Source: Caballeronia sp. NK8
Lineage (GTDB): Bacteria; Pseudomonadota; Gammaproteobacteria; Burkholderiales; Burkholderiaceae
Assembly: GCF_018408855.1 (NCBI RefSeq)
Contig: NZ_AP024325.1
Location: 558,001-622,000 of the forward strand
Direction: 5' to 3'
Length of the DNA: 64,000 nucleotides
The position numbers were made by a program, and so were the translations under genes. The notes below the pieces were generated by a model, which saw only the letters and a program-made list of their open reading frames with translations, was not told the origin of the DNA and did no database searches. Numbering within the stretch: the stretch's first letter is position 1; every line of letters begins with the position of its first letter. Below, in pieces: positions 1 through 7,638 of the stretch.

Positions 1-324
1 CAAGGCGTCGCCAGCCATCATCAGTTCTTTCTCAGCCAGCGCGAGTATGCGCAAAAGCGCAAGGACGTCATCGTCATCACGATGGACGAACTCGGCAAGG
101 AAGGGCAGTGGATCAGACAGAACGTCGGGGCCGCCGCCGCGCAACTCGCACCGATTCAGGGGCTCGACGCCGCCACGATCCAGACCGGCCTGCAGCATTA
201 CGAACACGTTTACCGGCCCATCGACGCGGCCGTGCTGGACGAGCAGCAACGCATCGCCGATACGTTCCACGAACTCAAGCTGATCCCGCGCAAGATCACG
301 ACGAAGGACGCGGTGCTGGCGTGA
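1..324 (+). CDS. Aliphatic sulfonate ABC transporter substrate-binding protein, C-terminal part
   Basis: Reading frame 1 is open from the first base to the TGA at 322-324, so about 107 C-terminal residues are present and the start lies outside the window. The tail (EQQRIADTFHELKLIPRK) closely resembles the tail of the complete SsuA-like protein at 2060-3049 (EQQQIADTFVELGLIPRH). This is the usual end of periplasmic SsuA proteins, which deliver alkanesulfonates or taurine-like compounds to an SsuBC-type importer. No ssuB or ssuC is seen to its right, so its partners, if present, lie to the left of the window. The family call rests mainly on similarity to the neighbouring paralogue. Confidence 0.8.
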   Translation, partial: QGVASHHQFFLSQREYAQKRKDVIVITMDELGKEGQWIRQNVGAAAAQLAPIQGLDAATIQTGLQHYEHVYRPIDAAVLDEQQRIADTFHELKLIPRKITTKDAVLA

Positions 325-357
325 GCCGTGGGTTCGCCCGTCACTAAGCGGTTAGTG

Positions 358-1551
358 TCAGAAGCGCACGCGCACGCCGCCGAAAGCCGCGACCTGCCGG
401 TTCGTCGATGAAGGCGTGCCGGCGTCCGCGATCGCCGCGATCTGCTGATAGCCGCCGCCCACACGCGTCGACGCGTCGCCCGATGCAAGCTGATACACGG
501 CGGACAGATACAGATCGGTGCGCTTCGAGAGCACGTAGTCGAGGCCGAGCGTGAACTGATGCCAACGCGGCTTGAGCGTCGCGCCGCCGGTGCCGGGCAG
601 GCTGTTCGCGCGGCCGTCGGTGAACGTGTAGACGCCGACGAGCGTCGTCACTGGCGTCAGGTTGTAGCGCGCGTTGACATCGTAGTTGTTGAACTTCCGC
701 GATGAGCCGTCGCTGTAATCGAGCTGCGTGTGGCTGAACGCGAAGCCGAGTGTCGCGACGCCGCCGAGCGCGTAGTTCGCGCCCGCAACGGCAATCTGCT
801 GACGCGCCACGCCGCCGTTGAGGCCGTAGAAGAACGCGCCGCTGTAATCATCGCCGGTCGTGGTCGATGCGCCGCCTACCGCGCCGGCCGTGTTCGATGC
901 GACGTTCGGATGATCGAGCAGCACATAGCCGCCGCCGGCCGAGAGCGGGCCGTTCACGTAGTTCGCCGCCACACCCCATGCCCGGTTGTTGCCGAAGCCC
1001 GTGCCCGCGCCGCTGTTGGCCTGATTGCTGAACGCATACAGTGCATCGACGGTGAACCCGGCAATCGTGTCGCTGCGGAACTTCACGGCATTGTTGATGC
1101 GGAAGGTCTGGTTCAGATTGTCGTTGTCGCCGACGTGCGTGGCCGGCGACCAGAAGCCAGGGCCAGCGTACGCGGCGACCAGATCCGTGTTCGGATCGTA
1201 TTGACGTCCGAAGGTGAGCGTGCCCACGCCGGTCTTCGCGATGCCCACGAACGCCTGTCGCCCGAATTCGCGGCCGCCCTGTGCAAGCGTGCCGTCGTTC
1301 ACCCGAAAGCCGCTTTCGAGCGTGAAGACCGTCCTGTAACCGCCACCCAGATCCTCGACGCCCTTCAGACCCCAGCGGCTGCCGTTGAGCTTGCCGCTCG
1401 TCGCCTGCAAGTTGTGCGCGCCCCGTTGATTGTTCGTATAGGCGATACCCGCATCGATGAGCCCGTACAGCGTCACCGAGCTTTGTGCCTGCACGATGCC
1501 CGGAAGGGTGACCAGAATGCCGGTAGCGCCGGCGAGTGCGACTCGTTTCAT
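358..1551 (-). CDS. Gram-negative porin (Burkholderia-type general diffusion porin)
   Basis: The product is 397 residues, typical for beta-proteobacterial trimeric porins. Residues 1-22 form a signal peptide ending in VQA, followed by the mature start QSSVTLYGLIDAG that is characteristic of this family. Alternating aromatic/polar strands and a C-terminal phenylalanine (VRVRF) fit recognition by the BAM machinery and insertion as a 16-strand barrel. ATG at 1551 was chosen because AGGAAG lies just upstream and the signal peptide starts there; the frame stays open further upstream but gives no sensible leader. It may admit sulfonates for the surrounding sulfur genes, but that is inference from position. 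Confidence 0.93.
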   Translation of the reverse strand: MKRVALAGATGILVTLPGIVQAQSSVTLYGLIDAGIAYTNNQRGAHNLQATSGKLNGSRWGLKGVEDLGGGYRTVFTLESGFRVNDGTLAQGGREFGRQAFVGIAKTGVGTLTFGRQYDPNTDLVAAYAGPGFWSPATHVGDNDNLNQTFRINNAVKFRSDTIAGFTVDALYAFSNQANSGAGTGFGNNRAWGVAANYVNGPLSAGGGYVLLDHPNVASNTAGAVGGASTTTGDDYSGAFFYGLNGGVARQQIAVAGANYALGGVATLGFAFSHTQLDYSDGSSRKFNNYDVNARYNLTPVTTLVGVYTFTDGRANSLPGTGGATLKPRWHQFTLGLDYVLSKRTDLYLSAVYQLASGDASTRVGGGYQQIAAIADAGTPSSTNRQVAAFGGVRVRF

Positions 1552-1618
1552 TGACTTCCTTATACGTGTTAACCACGAGTTTTTGGGGAAGCCGATCTTA
1601 CGGTCGCGCTTACTGAAG

Positions 1619-1652
1619 TCGAACGATCGATTTCTCATGTGTAATCGTTCGA
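1619..1652 (-). promoter_or_regulatory. Inverted repeat upstream of the porin gene
   Basis: A perfect 9-bp inverted repeat, TCGAACGAT (1619-1627) and ATCGTTCGA (1644-1652), is separated by 16 bp. It lies 68-101 bp upstream of the porin start. It could be an operator or fold in the porin mRNA leader. Nothing in the sequence names a cognate regulator. Confidence 0.4.
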
Positions 1653-1680
1653 TGCAGTCATTTGTAATCCGAACAATCCA

Positions 1681-1694
1681 TGCGATGCATCGCA
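1681..1694. promoter_or_regulatory. 14-bp perfect palindrome in the porin/small-ORF intergenic region
   Basis: TGCGATGCATCGCA is a perfect palindrome and lies between the divergent porin gene and the small ORF at 1820. It could be a binding site for a dimeric regulator shared by both genes. No promoter elements can be assigned with confidence. Confidence 0.3.
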
Positions 1695-1819
1695 ATTCAC
1701 GCAGCGCGACGTGATGATCAACTGACGCCGTCGCTGATTAGCTTTCGTCAAAGCATTGGTTGGTGAAGCATGCGCAGGCCCCTAGCATTGAACGCCTGGG
1801 ACGATATTGGGAAACCCTC

Positions 1820-2044
1820 ATGCGATACAAGGGATATGACGTGGCGCCGTCCGCGCATGCATTGCCGAGCGGCCTGTACGCCGCGAATCTGATCATCGAG
1901 AGCGGCACACCGGCGAGTCGCGCATCGCATACGTTCGATGCGCTCGACTACTTTTTCGAAGCCGATCACGCCATCGCGTACGCGGCCCGCTGGGCCCGGC
2001 TATGGATCGATCAGCGCGGCAAGTCCGGGCGCGCCGGCAGTTGA
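1820..2044 (+). CDS. Small conserved-looking hypothetical protein (74 aa)
   Basis: The frame encodes a 74-residue soluble protein beginning MRYKGYDVAPSAHALPSGLYAANLIIE. ATG at 1820 was preferred over an earlier non-ATG start at 1760 because the well-composed sequence begins there. It is rich in aromatic residues, with a DALDYFFEADHAIAYAARW segment, and has no signal peptide or membrane segment. I do not recognise a named family; its compact, well-folded look suggests a real small cytoplasmic protein. It ends 15 bp before the stop of the convergent ssuA gene, and no function is implied by the context. Confidence 0.6.
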   Translation: MRYKGYDVAPSAHALPSGLYAANLIIESGTPASRASHTFDALDYFFEADHAIAYAARWARLWIDQRGKSGRAGS

Positions 2045-2059
2045 GCCGGCGCACGCGCT

Positions 2060-3049
2060 TCAGGCGAGATCGGGTGGCGCGGCCTTGAGCACATCGACAT
2101 GCCTCGGTATCAGCCCGAGTTCGACGAACGTATCGGCGATCTGCTGCTGTTCGCCGATGATGCTGCGTGTGATGGCCTCGGTGCCGAACACCTGCCGGCT
2201 CACCGCAAGCTCGACGACCGGCTTCGGCAAGCCCCACAGCCGCGCGAGCTCGCTTGCGAGTTCGTCGGGATGCTGCTTGCCCCATTGATCGACCGCCTTG
2301 ATTTCGTCGATGACGATGCGAATCACATCGGGATTCTTCGCCACATAACTCTGCGATGAAAAGTAATACGCGCGATTGCCGACGACGCCGCTCGCATCCG
2401 CCACGATGCGGGCATTCAGCGTCTTCTGCGCGGCGGCGAAAAACGGGTCCCAGATGACCCACGCATCGATGGAGCCGCGCTCGAACGCGGCGCGCGCATC
2501 GGCAGGAGCGAGAAAGGCCAGTTCGACGTCGCCATATCGAAGACCATGCTGATGCAGCAGCTTCGCGAGAAAGTAGTGAACGTTGCTGCCCTTGTTCAGC
2601 GCCACGCGTTTGCCCTTCAGATCCGCCGCGCTCCTGATGGACGATTGCGCAGGCACGATCACGGCTTCGGAGCGCGGCCGCGCCGGCGTCGCCGCGACGT
2701 AGGCGAGCGGCGCGCCCGCGGCCTGCGCGAAGATGGGCGGCGCTTCGCCGACATCGCCGAAATCGATCGAGCCGACGTTGAGCGCTTCCAGTTGCACCGG
2801 CCCGGCGGAGAACTCCGTCCAGCTCACCGATACGTTGAGCGGGGCCAGCCGTTTCTCCAGCGTGCCGCGTCCCTTGAGCAGGTTCAGATAGCCTTTCTGG
2901 TTGCCGACACGAAGCACGCGCGCTTGTCCAGACCCGCCCTGTTGCGCGAACGATGCGGGCATCGAGGCGAATGCGGCGGCGCTCGCCGCGGCGCGAACGG
3001 AGAAGGACAGGAACGCGCGACGGTCGGCGGTTGTTCTGCTTTTTGACAT
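2060..3049 (-). CDS. ssuA: Aliphatic sulfonate ABC transporter substrate-binding protein SsuA
   Basis: This 329-residue periplasmic protein has the SsuA layout: an N-terminal export signal, then VLRVGNQKGYLNLLKGRGTLE, the first lobe of the ligand fold. Later segments such as FGDVGEAPPIFAQAAGAPL and DAWVIWDPFFAAAQ are hallmarks of the family. The signal contains RRAFLS at residues 10-15, a twin-arginine-like motif, with a probable cleavage near residue 35, so Tat export is possible. It should capture alkanesulfonates for an SsuBC permease, but no ssuB or ssuC is adjacent. ATG at 3049 starts the signal. It faces away from ssuD, with 518 bp between the two starts. Confidence 0.9.
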   Translation of the reverse strand: MSKSRTTADRRAFLSFSVRAAASAAAFASMPASFAQQGGSGQARVLRVGNQKGYLNLLKGRGTLEKRLAPLNVSVSWTEFSAGPVQLEALNVGSIDFGDVGEAPPIFAQAAGAPLAYVAATPARPRSEAVIVPAQSSIRSAADLKGKRVALNKGSNVHYFLAKLLHQHGLRYGDVELAFLAPADARAAFERGSIDAWVIWDPFFAAAQKTLNARIVADASGVVGNRAYYFSSQSYVAKNPDVIRIVIDEIKAVDQWGKQHPDELASELARLWGLPKPVVELAVSRQVFGTEAITRSIIGEQQQIADTFVELGLIPRHVDVLKAAPPDLA

Positions 3050-3269
3050 GACAGGAATCGGGAGTTTTCGAGGAGCTCAGATGCTAGAGCGAAGGCTCCT
3101 TGGGACCAACGTAGTAATGGAGATAACGCTATCGCAATCGGCGTCATATGCTTTTGCCTCGCGCAGGCGCTGTACATGATCCGAGTGGAATGCATCGCAG
3201 AAAAGCTCGTTTGTGAAACCCCTCGCAGCGGCCTAGATTGAAGCGTTCATGTACTGAAGGAAGCGACCC

Positions 3270-3461
3270 ATGCCGCAATTGCTGACGCATTACTGGCGCA
3301 TTCGCGAAGTCCGGCGCGCGATGAACCCATGCGCCTGCGAGACGCCTGGCCGCCATGAAGAGGCAAGTTGCGCGGAGCGGCTGGAATACATCGCGTTGTT
3401 CGCTCAGGCCGGGTACTTCAACATGGGCACTGCGGTCGATCTGTTCCAGCCGCCATTCTGA
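3270..3461 (+). CDS. Possible small hypothetical protein (63 aa)
   Basis: ATG at 3270 is preceded by GAAGGAAGCG with suitable spacing, so translation is plausible. The 63 residues include two cysteines ([15 protein letters not shown]) and an aromatic tail ending in FQPPF. There is no signal peptide or membrane span, and I recognise no family. It sits in the ssuA-ssuD intergenic region and shares the direction of ssuD, 106 bp upstream of it. The good ribosome-binding site is the main argument; the ORF could still be fortuitous in GC-rich DNA. Confidence 0.35.
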   Translation: MPQLLTHYWRIREVRRAMNPCACETPGRHEEASCAERLEYIALFAQAGYFNMGTAVDLFQPPF

Positions 3462-3567
3462 AGCGTCTCTTAGCGCCTGCGCGCATATCCTTATCTGCAT
3501 TCGATGGTTAGCCGGTCATCCGCGCGTCGCTAGACTCGGCGCGGTTCACGCTGCTTCGGAGTGCATG

Positions 3568-4695
3568 ATGAGTCTCGATGTCTTCTGGTTCCTGCCCACA
3601 TCGGGCGACACGCGCTATCTCGGCGCGTCCGATTTCGGCCGTGCGCCGACCAACGCCTATATGCGGCAGATCGCCGTCGCCGCCGATGAACTCGGCTACG
3701 ACGGCCTGTTGATTCCCACCGGCAGCAGTTGCCTCGATCCGTGGGTGACCGCCGCGAGTCTCGCGCCGGTTACGCGTCGCATCAAGCTGCTGGTCGCGTT
3801 GCGCACTTCGCTCGGCAATGTCACGGCGTCGGCGCGTCAGGCCGCCACCCTCGACGAGGCGCTCGGCGGCCGGCTGCTGCTCAACGTCGTGCCGGGCGGC
3901 GATGCGACCGAACTCGCCGCCGATGGCGTCTTTCTCGATCACGAAGCGCGCTACGAATACGCGGACGAATTTCTCGGCGTATGGCGCAGGCTCTTCACGG
4001 GCGAACCGATCGATTTCGAGGGCAAGCACGTGCGCGTGAAAGGCGCGAAAAACTTCCACGAACCGGTGCAGAAGCCGTATCCGCCGCTGTATTTCGGCGG
4101 TTCGTCGGAGGCGGCTCACGAGATCGCGGCCGAGCACGTCGATACCTATCTCACCTGGGGCGAGCCGCCCGCCGCCGTCGCCGCGAAATTCGCCGATGTG
4201 CGCGAGCGCGCCGCGCGACGTGGCCGCACGCTGCGCTGCGGCGTGCGCCTGCACGTGATCGTGCGCGAGACCAGCGACGAAGCGTGGGCCGCCGCCGATT
4301 CGCTGATCAGCCGTCTCACCGACGAAGACATCACACAATCGCAACAGAACTTCGCGAAGATGGACTCGGTTGGCCAGCGCCGCATGGCGGAGCTGCACGG
4401 CGGCCGGCGCGACCGGCTTGAAATCAGCCCGAACCTCTGGGCGGGCGTCGGGCTCGTGCGCGGCGGCGCCGGCACGGCTCTGGTCGGCGACGCACAGACA
4501 GTGGCGGCTCGCCTGCGGGAATATACGGAGGCGGGCGCTGACAGCTTCGTGCTGTCGGGGTATCCGCATCTGGAGGAGGCGTATCGCTTCGCGGAGCTGG
4601 TGTTCCCGCTCCTGCCCGGTAAGGGGCGCGTCACGACCGGCGCGCGGCAGACGGGCGGCGCCTTCGATATTCGCGCGGGTCACGGCCCGCGTTAA
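3568..4695 (+). CDS. ssuD: FMNH2-dependent alkanesulfonate monooxygenase SsuD
   Basis: This 375-residue protein matches SsuD from its first residues ([19 protein letters not shown]; the E. coli enzyme begins MSLNMFWFLPTHGD). It has the luciferase-fold TIM barrel with [12 protein letters not shown] and the Arg-rich C-terminal lid region. SsuD uses FMNH2 and O2 to desulfonate alkanesulfonates to an aldehyde and sulfite, with reduced flavin supplied by a reductase such as SsuE. Two ATGs lie in tandem at 3565 and 3568; the second matches the family start and is better spaced from CGGAG. No ssuE is adjacent; the nearest flavin reductase in the window is at 48673. Confidence 0.93.
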   Translation: MSLDVFWFLPTSGDTRYLGASDFGRAPTNAYMRQIAVAADELGYDGLLIPTGSSCLDPWVTAASLAPVTRRIKLLVALRTSLGNVTASARQAATLDEALGGRLLLNVVPGGDATELAADGVFLDHEARYEYADEFLGVWRRLFTGEPIDFEGKHVRVKGAKNFHEPVQKPYPPLYFGGSSEAAHEIAAEHVDTYLTWGEPPAAVAAKFADVRERAARRGRTLRCGVRLHVIVRETSDEAWAAADSLISRLTDEDITQSQQNFAKMDSVGQRRMAELHGGRRDRLEISPNLWAGVGLVRGGAGTALVGDAQTVAARLREYTEAGADSFVLSGYPHLEEAYRFAELVFPLLPGKGRVTTGARQTGGAFDIRAGHGPR

Positions 4696-4728
4696 AGGGC
4701 GGCGTCTGCCGCCGTCACGGAGGTAGGG

Positions 4729-4950
4729 ATGAAGATGGCGCACCGGATCAGTTCATCGACGACAGGGCCCGCTTGGGAACTGGTGTTCGGCGCGATCATG
4801 ACGGCGCTCGGCGTGGCGCTCTGGTGCTACGGCAGGCTGGCGTGGCGCGATACGGTCGACCAGTCGCTCGGCGTCGCGGCCTTGCTGATTGGCGTCTTCA
4901 TCTCGGTGTACGCCGCCCATGAAATCCTGCGCGGACGTCGGGGAAGGTAG
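4729..4950 (+). CDS. Small two-span membrane protein of unknown function (73 aa)
   Basis: A strong GGAGGTAGGG site directly precedes the ATG at 4729. Two hydrophobic segments, about residues 17-35 and 45-63, flank a short polar loop with an Arg-Asp pair, and the C-terminus is basic (RGRRGR). This predicts a small inner-membrane protein with both ends in the cytoplasm. I do not recognise the family. It lies 33 bp after ssuD in the same direction and could be cotranscribed, but there is no sequence evidence linking it to sulfur metabolism. Confidence 0.65.
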   Translation: MKMAHRISSSTTGPAWELVFGAIMTALGVALWCYGRLAWRDTVDQSLGVAALLIGVFISVYAAHEILRGRRGR

Positions 4951-4996
4951 CGGAAATACTGCGGCGCGCAGGTAGAAGGGCGCCGCACATGACATC

Positions 4997-5015
4997 GGGC
5001 GATATCGATATGCCC
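4997..5015. promoter_or_regulatory. Imperfect palindrome upstream of the LLM monooxygenase gene at 5087
   Basis: GGGCG-ATATCGATAT-GCCC has a perfect 10-bp core palindrome with GGGC/GCCC outer arms offset by one base. It lies 72-90 bp upstream of the ATG at 5087. The GATATCGATAT core recurs at 16595 and 18361 within the same sulfur island, which makes it a candidate shared operator. Confidence 0.35.
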
Positions 5016-5086
5016 GGACATTCGAGCGCGTCTTCGCGAGTTGGGGTACCTTGGCGCGACCTGCCATTCGTTCTCCAGCCGACGCG

Positions 5087-6415
5087 ATGCCACACCCCCG
5101 ACAACTCCATCTCGGTGCGTTCATGCGCCCGGTCAGCCTGCACACCGGCGCGTGGCGCTATCCGGGGGCGTACCCCGACGCCAACTTCAATTTCAGGCAT
5201 CTGAAGCGTTTCGTGCAGACGCTGGAGAAAGCCTGCTTCGATGCGTTCTTCATGGCCGATCATCTCGCCGTGCTCAACATGCCGGTGAACGCGCTCAAGC
5301 GCAGCCATACCGCGACCTCGTTCGAGCCGTTCACGCTGCTTTCGGCGCTCGCCTCGGTGACCGAACGCATCGGGCTGGTGGCGACGGCGTCGACCACGTT
5401 CGACGAGCCGTATCACATCGCGCGGCGCTTCGCTTCGCTCGATCATCTGAGCGAAGGGCGCGCGGGGTGGAATCTCGTCACGACATCCAATCCCGACGCC
5501 GCGCGCAACTTCGGCCGCGAAGAGCATATGGAACACGACGAGCGCTATCGGCGCGCGCGCGAGTTCTACGATGTCGTCACGGGCCTCTGGGATAGCTGGG
5601 CCGACGACGCCTTCGTGCGCGACGCGCAAAGCGGCCTGTTCTTCGATCCGGACAAGCTGCACGTGCTCGATCACAAGGGTGACTATCTGTCCGTGCGCGG
5701 GCCGCTGAACATCGCGCGGCCGGTGCAGGGCTGGCCGGTGGTGGTGCAGGCGGGATCGTCGGAAGCAGGCAAGCAGCTCGCCGCCGAAACCGCCGACGCC
5801 GTGTTCACCGCGCAGCCGAACCTCGCAGCGGGCAAGCGTTTCTATGCCGATGTCAAAGGCCGCATGGAACGCCTCGGCCGTGCGCGCGAGCATCTGAAGA
5901 TCCTGCCGGGCGCCTTCGTCGTGGTGGGCGATTCGCACGGCGAAGCGCAGGAGAAGCGCGCGCTGCTCGACACCTTCGTGCACGACGAGAGCGGTTTCGC
6001 ATCGCTGTCGATCGCGCTCGGCCACGATGTTTCATCGTTCGATCCCGACGGCCCCTTGCCCGAGATTCCCGAAACGAATGCGAGCAAGAGCGCGCGCGAC
6101 CGCGTGATCGACATGGCGCGCGCCGAAGGGCTCACCGTCCGCGAACTGGCGCAGCGCGTCGGCGGCTATTCCGGCTTGCAGATGGTCGGCACCGCGACGG
6201 AGATCGCGGACGAAATGGAGCAGTGGCTCGTCGAGGAAGGCAGCGACGGATTCAACGTGATGTTCCCGTTCCTGCCCGAGGGACTCGACGATTTCGCCGC
6301 GAAGGTGGTGCCCGAGTTGCAGCGGCGCGGCATCTTCCGGCGAGCCTATGAGGGCGCGACGCTGCGCGAGCATCTCGGCCTGCCGAGGCCCGCCAACCGT
6401 TTCTTCGAAGGCTAG
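5087..6415 (+). CDS. LLM-class flavin-dependent monooxygenase, NtaA/SnaA/DszA family
   Basis: This 442-residue luciferase-fold protein begins RQLHLGAFMRPVSLHTGAWR and contains AGWNLVTTSNPDAARNFG and the ERYRRAREF segment typical of the NtaA/SnaA/DszA branch. These enzymes use reduced FMN from a separate reductase to oxidise organosulfur or aminopolycarboxylate substrates (for example DszA, DmoA, NtaA). ATG at 5087 was chosen over an upstream TTG because homologous sequence starts there. It is the only one of the three such paralogues in this island on the plus strand. It converges with the DszC-like gene, with 3 bp between their stops. The substrate cannot be read from the sequence. Confidence 0.87.
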   Translation: MPHPRQLHLGAFMRPVSLHTGAWRYPGAYPDANFNFRHLKRFVQTLEKACFDAFFMADHLAVLNMPVNALKRSHTATSFEPFTLLSALASVTERIGLVATASTTFDEPYHIARRFASLDHLSEGRAGWNLVTTSNPDAARNFGREEHMEHDERYRRAREFYDVVTGLWDSWADDAFVRDAQSGLFFDPDKLHVLDHKGDYLSVRGPLNIARPVQGWPVVVQAGSSEAGKQLAAETADAVFTAQPNLAAGKRFYADVKGRMERLGRAREHLKILPGAFVVVGDSHGEAQEKRALLDTFVHDESGFASLSIALGHDVSSFDPDGPLPEIPETNASKSARDRVIDMARAEGLTVRELAQRVGGYSGLQMVGTATEIADEMEQWLVEEGSDGFNVMFPFLPEGLDDFAAKVVPELQRRGIFRRAYEGATLREHLGLPRPANRFFEG

Positions 6416-6418
6416 CGC

Positions 6419-7615
6419 TCAGAACGTGCGCCCTTCGACCAGATGCGTCTTCACGCCATTGAGCATGTAGTCGCCGACGACCTTCGCCTTGTGATGCAGC
6501 GGGTTGTGGCTGAAGATCGTGCGCAGATTGCGCCAGTGGCGGTCGAAGTTATGCTTGCGCGACGTCGCCGACGCGCCGCCCGCATCGAACAGCCGCTCGC
6601 CCGCCTGCAACGCGAGCCTGCCGACGACGATCTGCGTGCGCGCGGTTGCGAGCGCGCCTTGCAGCACGAGTTCGTCCGCATCGGGATCGCCGCGCAGAAT
6701 CGCATCCGATGACACGCCGAGCGTGCGCGCGTTCTCGCGCACCAGCACGTCGATGGTATGGCTCAGCGCCGACAATTCGCCGACGACCTGCTGGATGAAC
6801 ACATCCTCGCGCGCGCTCGGCGCGGTGGAGTGCATCACGGGGCGGCCATGCGCGGTCACGTAGCCGCGCGCATCGGCAACGATGCTGCGCACGATGCCCG
6901 CCGCCACCGCCACGAGATGCAGTTGCCGATACGCACCGCCATGACGTCCGATAAGCGAACCGTAGCCTTTCTCGGTCACTTCGTGCGCGTCGACGCGGAC
7001 GTTGTCGAACACCGTGCTGCCGCTCGCGGTCATGCGCTGGCCCATGCCGTCCCAGTCGTCGAGCACCTGGACGCCTTCGGCGCGCACCGGAATGATCGCC
7101 GTGACGCCTTTGCCGTTTTCATCGACGAGGTTGGTGCGAACGAAGTCTGCATACGCGGTGCCCGTGGTGTAGTACTTCTTGCCCGTCACGCGGAAGTGGT
7201 CGCCTTCGCGGCGCAGCACGGTTTCGATCTCGCCCGCGCGCGCCGTGCCCTGTTCGCCCGATGCGCCACCGAACAGCGCCCCTTCGACGATGCGGCTCAC
7301 TTGCCGGTCGTGAAAGGGCGTGTTCGGCGCGAGCCGCAATGATTCGACCACGTCGAAATGCACGCGCAGCGCATGCGCCACGTTCGATTCGGCGGCGGCC
7401 AGCGTGGTGACGACATGAATCGCGTCTTCGAGCGTGCCGCCGAGACCGCCGCGCTCGACGGGAATGCGCAACGCGCCGAGACCGGAGCGGCGGAACGCAT
7501 CGAAGGCCGCGAACGGCAATTCGCGGCGGATTTCGCGCTGTGCGGCGTCGACGCCGATTTCTTCGGCCAGCGCGGGAAGGGCGGCCAGTGCCTTGTGATA
7601 CGGGGTCGTGCTCAT
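6419..7615 (-). CDS. Acyl-CoA-dehydrogenase-fold oxidoreductase, DszC/SfnB-like
   Basis: The 398-residue protein has the acyl-CoA dehydrogenase fold: an N-terminal helical domain, a beta domain with GKKYYTTGTAYADF, and a C-terminal four-helix domain ending SRKHNFDRHWRNLRTIFSHNPLHHK. That last segment is typical of the flavin-dependent monooxygenase branch (DszC, SfnB/SfnC) rather than true acyl-CoA dehydrogenases. Such enzymes oxidise sulfur heterocycles, sulfides or sulfones with reduced flavin and O2. It follows the LLM gene at 7639-9009 by 23 bp in the same direction, so it is probably the last gene of the leftward sulfur operon. This pairing mirrors DszA/DszC-type two-step desulfurisation. 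Confidence 0.85.
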   Translation of the reverse strand: MSTTPYHKALAALPALAEEIGVDAAQREIRRELPFAAFDAFRRSGLGALRIPVERGGLGGTLEDAIHVVTTLAAAESNVAHALRVHFDVVESLRLAPNTPFHDRQVSRIVEGALFGGASGEQGTARAGEIETVLRREGDHFRVTGKKYYTTGTAYADFVRTNLVDENGKGVTAIIPVRAEGVQVLDDWDGMGQRMTASGSTVFDNVRVDAHEVTEKGYGSLIGRHGGAYRQLHLVAVAAGIVRSIVADARGYVTAHGRPVMHSTAPSAREDVFIQQVVGELSALSHTIDVLVRENARTLGVSSDAILRGDPDADELVLQGALATARTQIVVGRLALQAGERLFDAGGASATSRKHNFDRHWRNLRTIFSHNPLHHKAKVVGDYMLNGVKTHLVEGRTF

Positions 7616-7638
7616 GATTTTGGTTTGCGAGAGAAAAG

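Noticed and set aside
730..1554. A 274-codon open frame opposite the porin gene
   Set aside because: The porin has a signal peptide, ribosome-binding site and terminal Phe; the antisense frame has none of these.
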